Shown here in pieces: positions 6,200-7,130 of a stretch of DNA of 7,130 nt (positions within the stretch are counted from its first letter, which is position 1; each line of letters starts with the position of its first letter). This DNA is from JAUREX01 sp044356825 (GTDB taxonomy: Bacteria > Pseudomonadota > Alphaproteobacteria > Rhodobacterales > Rhodobacteraceae). A program made the translations under genes and the position numbers. The stretch lies in NCBI GenBank assembly GCA_044356825.1, contig JBIKVM010000151.1:1-7130 (forward strand). The letters are read 5' to 3'. The notes under the pieces are model-generated. The model searched no databases and was not told the origin of the DNA. It was given only the letters and a program-made list of their open reading frames with translations.

Positions 6200-6228
6200 T
6201 ATATAAGGAATTCCCCGCCGCCCGTCCA
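6200..6228 (-). promoter_or_regulatory. Probable promoter of the DUF59-sufA operon
   Basis: On the minus strand TGGACG (6228-6223, 4 of 6 to TTGACA), a 17-base gap, then TATATA (6205-6200) form a plausible sigma-70 promoter. Transcription would begin near 6193, giving a leader of roughly 27 bases. The TATATA stands out as a rare AT island in GC-rich DNA. Two perfect palindromes overlap the site, TTATATAA (6199-6206) and GGAATTCC (6207-6214); they could be operator material for an iron- or Fe-S-responsive regulator, but I cannot match them to a known box. Confidence 0.5.
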
Positions 6229-6296
6229 GACCCTCCGCCCCTGCCCGATTGCCCCCGCCCGCGATTTGGCGCACATCTTGTGGGATGGGGGGCGGC

Positions 6297-7130
6297 ATGG
6301 CTGGATTTTCCTTTGCGGTGACGGCGACGGACGGGCGCGCGCGGACGGGGCTGATCGAGACGCCGCGCGGACAGGTGCGCACGCCCGCCTTCATGCCGGT
6401 GGGCACCGCCGCGACGGTCAAGGCCATGTTCCCCGACAGCGTGCGCGCGACGGGCGCCGACATCCTGCTTGGCAACACCTATCACCTGATGCTGCGGCCG
6501 AGGGCCGAGCGGGTGGCGGCGCTGGGCGGGCTGCACCGCTTCATGAACTGGGAACGCCCGATCCTGACCGACTCGGGCGGCTTTCAGGTGATGAGCCTGG
6601 CCGGTCTGCGCAAGCTCGACGAGGAGGGGGTGCGCTTCAAGTCGCACATCGACGGCTCCACCCATCACCTCACGCCCGAGCGCAGCATGGAGATCCAGCG
6701 CCTGCTCGGCTCGGATATCGTGATGGCGTTTGACGAGTGCCCCGCACTCCCGGCCGAGGAGGCGGAGATCGCGCGCTCGATGCGCCTCTCGATGCGCTGG
6801 GCGCAGCGGTCGCGCGATGCCTTCGGCGACCGGCCGGGGCATGCGCTGTTCGGGATCCAGCAGGGCGGGCTTTCGCCCGAGTTGCGCGGCGAGAGCGCCG
6901 CGGCGCTCCGCGCGATCGGCTTTGACGGCTACGCCATCGGCGGGCTTGCGGTGGGCGAGGGGCAGGCGGCGATGTTCTCGGTCCTCGACTACGCGCCGGG
7001 GATGCTGCCCGAGGACCGGCCGCGCTATCTGATGGGGGTAGGCAAGCCCGATGACATCGTGGGCGCGGTGGTGCGGGGCGTCGACATGATGGATTGCGTG
7101 CTGCCCGCGCGCGCGGGCCGGCCGGGGCCG
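6297..7130 (+). CDS. tgt: tRNA-guanine(34) transglycosylase Tgt, 3' end outside window
   Basis: The enzyme exchanges guanine-34 for preQ1 in tRNAs with GUN anticodons (Asp, Asn, His, Tyr) on the way to queuosine. The window contains 278 codons, roughly three quarters of the usual 370-380 residues. Visible landmarks are TPAFMPVGTAATVKAM (29-44), GNTYHLMLRP (59-68), the catalytic-site TDSGGFQ with Asp92 (91-97), GSDIVMAFDECP with Asp146 (138-149), GIQQGG (186-191), YLMGVGKPDD (244-253) and GVDMMDCVLP (261-270) with the nucleophile Asp266. The zinc-binding C-x-C-x2-C...H site lies beyond the window. The start at 6297 follows a G-run; an in-frame ATG at 6285 would add four residues (MGGG). It is divergent from the DUF59-sufA operon across 130 bases; I see no clear promoter for tgt there. 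The stretch after Leu269 (PARAGRPGP) departs from the usual PTR(S/N)GR(N/T)GQ. Confidence 0.96.
   Translation, partial: MAGFSFAVTATDGRARTGLIETPRGQVRTPAFMPVGTAATVKAMFPDSVRATGADILLGNTYHLMLRPRAERVAALGGLHRFMNWERPILTDSGGFQVMSLAGLRKLDEEGVRFKSHIDGSTHHLTPERSMEIQRLLGSDIVMAFDECPALPAEEAEIARSMRLSMRWAQRSRDAFGDRPGHALFGIQQGGLSPELRGESAAALRAIGFDGYAIGGLAVGEGQAAMFSVLDYAPGMLPEDRPRYLMGVGKPDDIVGAVVRGVDMMDCVLPARAGRPGP

Noticed and set aside
6167..6478. Extended start of the DUF59 gene up to 6478
   Set aside because: The extension overlaps the tgt coding region and promoter, exceeds the family's usual length, and the ATG at 6166 has a good GAGGA site.
5480..6733. 417-codon plus-strand open frame across sufA, DUF59 and the start of tgt
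   Set aside because: It runs opposite two recognisable Fe-S genes and then in the wrong frame through tgt; no protein-family pattern appears.
6111..6842. 243-codon minus-strand open frame opposite tgt
   Set aside because: It is antisense to highly conserved tgt motifs and has the Arg/His/Ala-rich composition of a GC shadow.
1..7130. CRISPR array, tRNA or rRNA genes, insertion sequence or attachment site
   Set aside because: No spaced repeats, cloverleaf patterns, rRNA-like stretches, transposase motifs or paired terminal repeats were found on reading either strand.

Overview
This is a GC-rich, densely packed chromosomal window. Its gene content and protein wording look like an alphaproteobacterium of the Rhodobacteraceae (Rhodobacter, Rhodovulum or Paracoccus type). 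That placement is inferred from the short-form IlvD, the DUF1992 and DUF6478-type proteins, the DUF59-SufA pair and the style of Tgt; no rRNA or other marker gene is present to prove it.

Layout. Bases 1-1326 (minus strand) hold the first 442 codons of a GT4-type glycosyltransferase, probably from an exopolysaccharide or surface-glycan locus; its 3' end lies outside the window. A 185-base, comparatively AT-rich divergent spacer follows. On the plus strand come a small DUF1992 protein (1512-1829), a two-transmembrane protein of unknown function (1925-2431), dihydroxy-acid dehydratase ilvD (2516-4246), a putative lipoprotein whose start lies inside ilvD (4227-4838), and a DUF6478-like protein (4910-5455). 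On the minus strand, a DUF59 Fe-S assembly protein (5822-6166) and a SufA/IscA-type carrier (5452-5820) form a two-gene operon with a recognisable promoter. From 6297 to the window end, on the plus strand, lie the first 278 codons of tgt, the queuosine tRNA-guanine transglycosylase.

How the genes relate. IlvD makes the 2-oxo acid precursors of valine, leucine, isoleucine and pantothenate and depends on a [2Fe-2S] cluster. The DUF59-SufA pair supplies Fe-S cluster maturation. They lie on opposite strands and separate transcripts, so a functional link is only a possibility. Tgt modifies the wobble base of four tRNAs. The small plus-strand genes around ilvD are uncharacterised.

Most of the window is ordinary core genome. 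The points most worth a second look are the uncharacterised two-TM protein, a possible small basic ORF starting at the same CATG as the glycosyltransferase, the codon-usage contrast inside the glycosyltransferase, GC-rich hairpins after three of the plus-strand genes, and an unusual motif just after the catalytic Asp of Tgt. I saw no mobile element, CRISPR array, tRNA or rRNA, and nothing that clearly amounts to a new defence or biosynthetic system.
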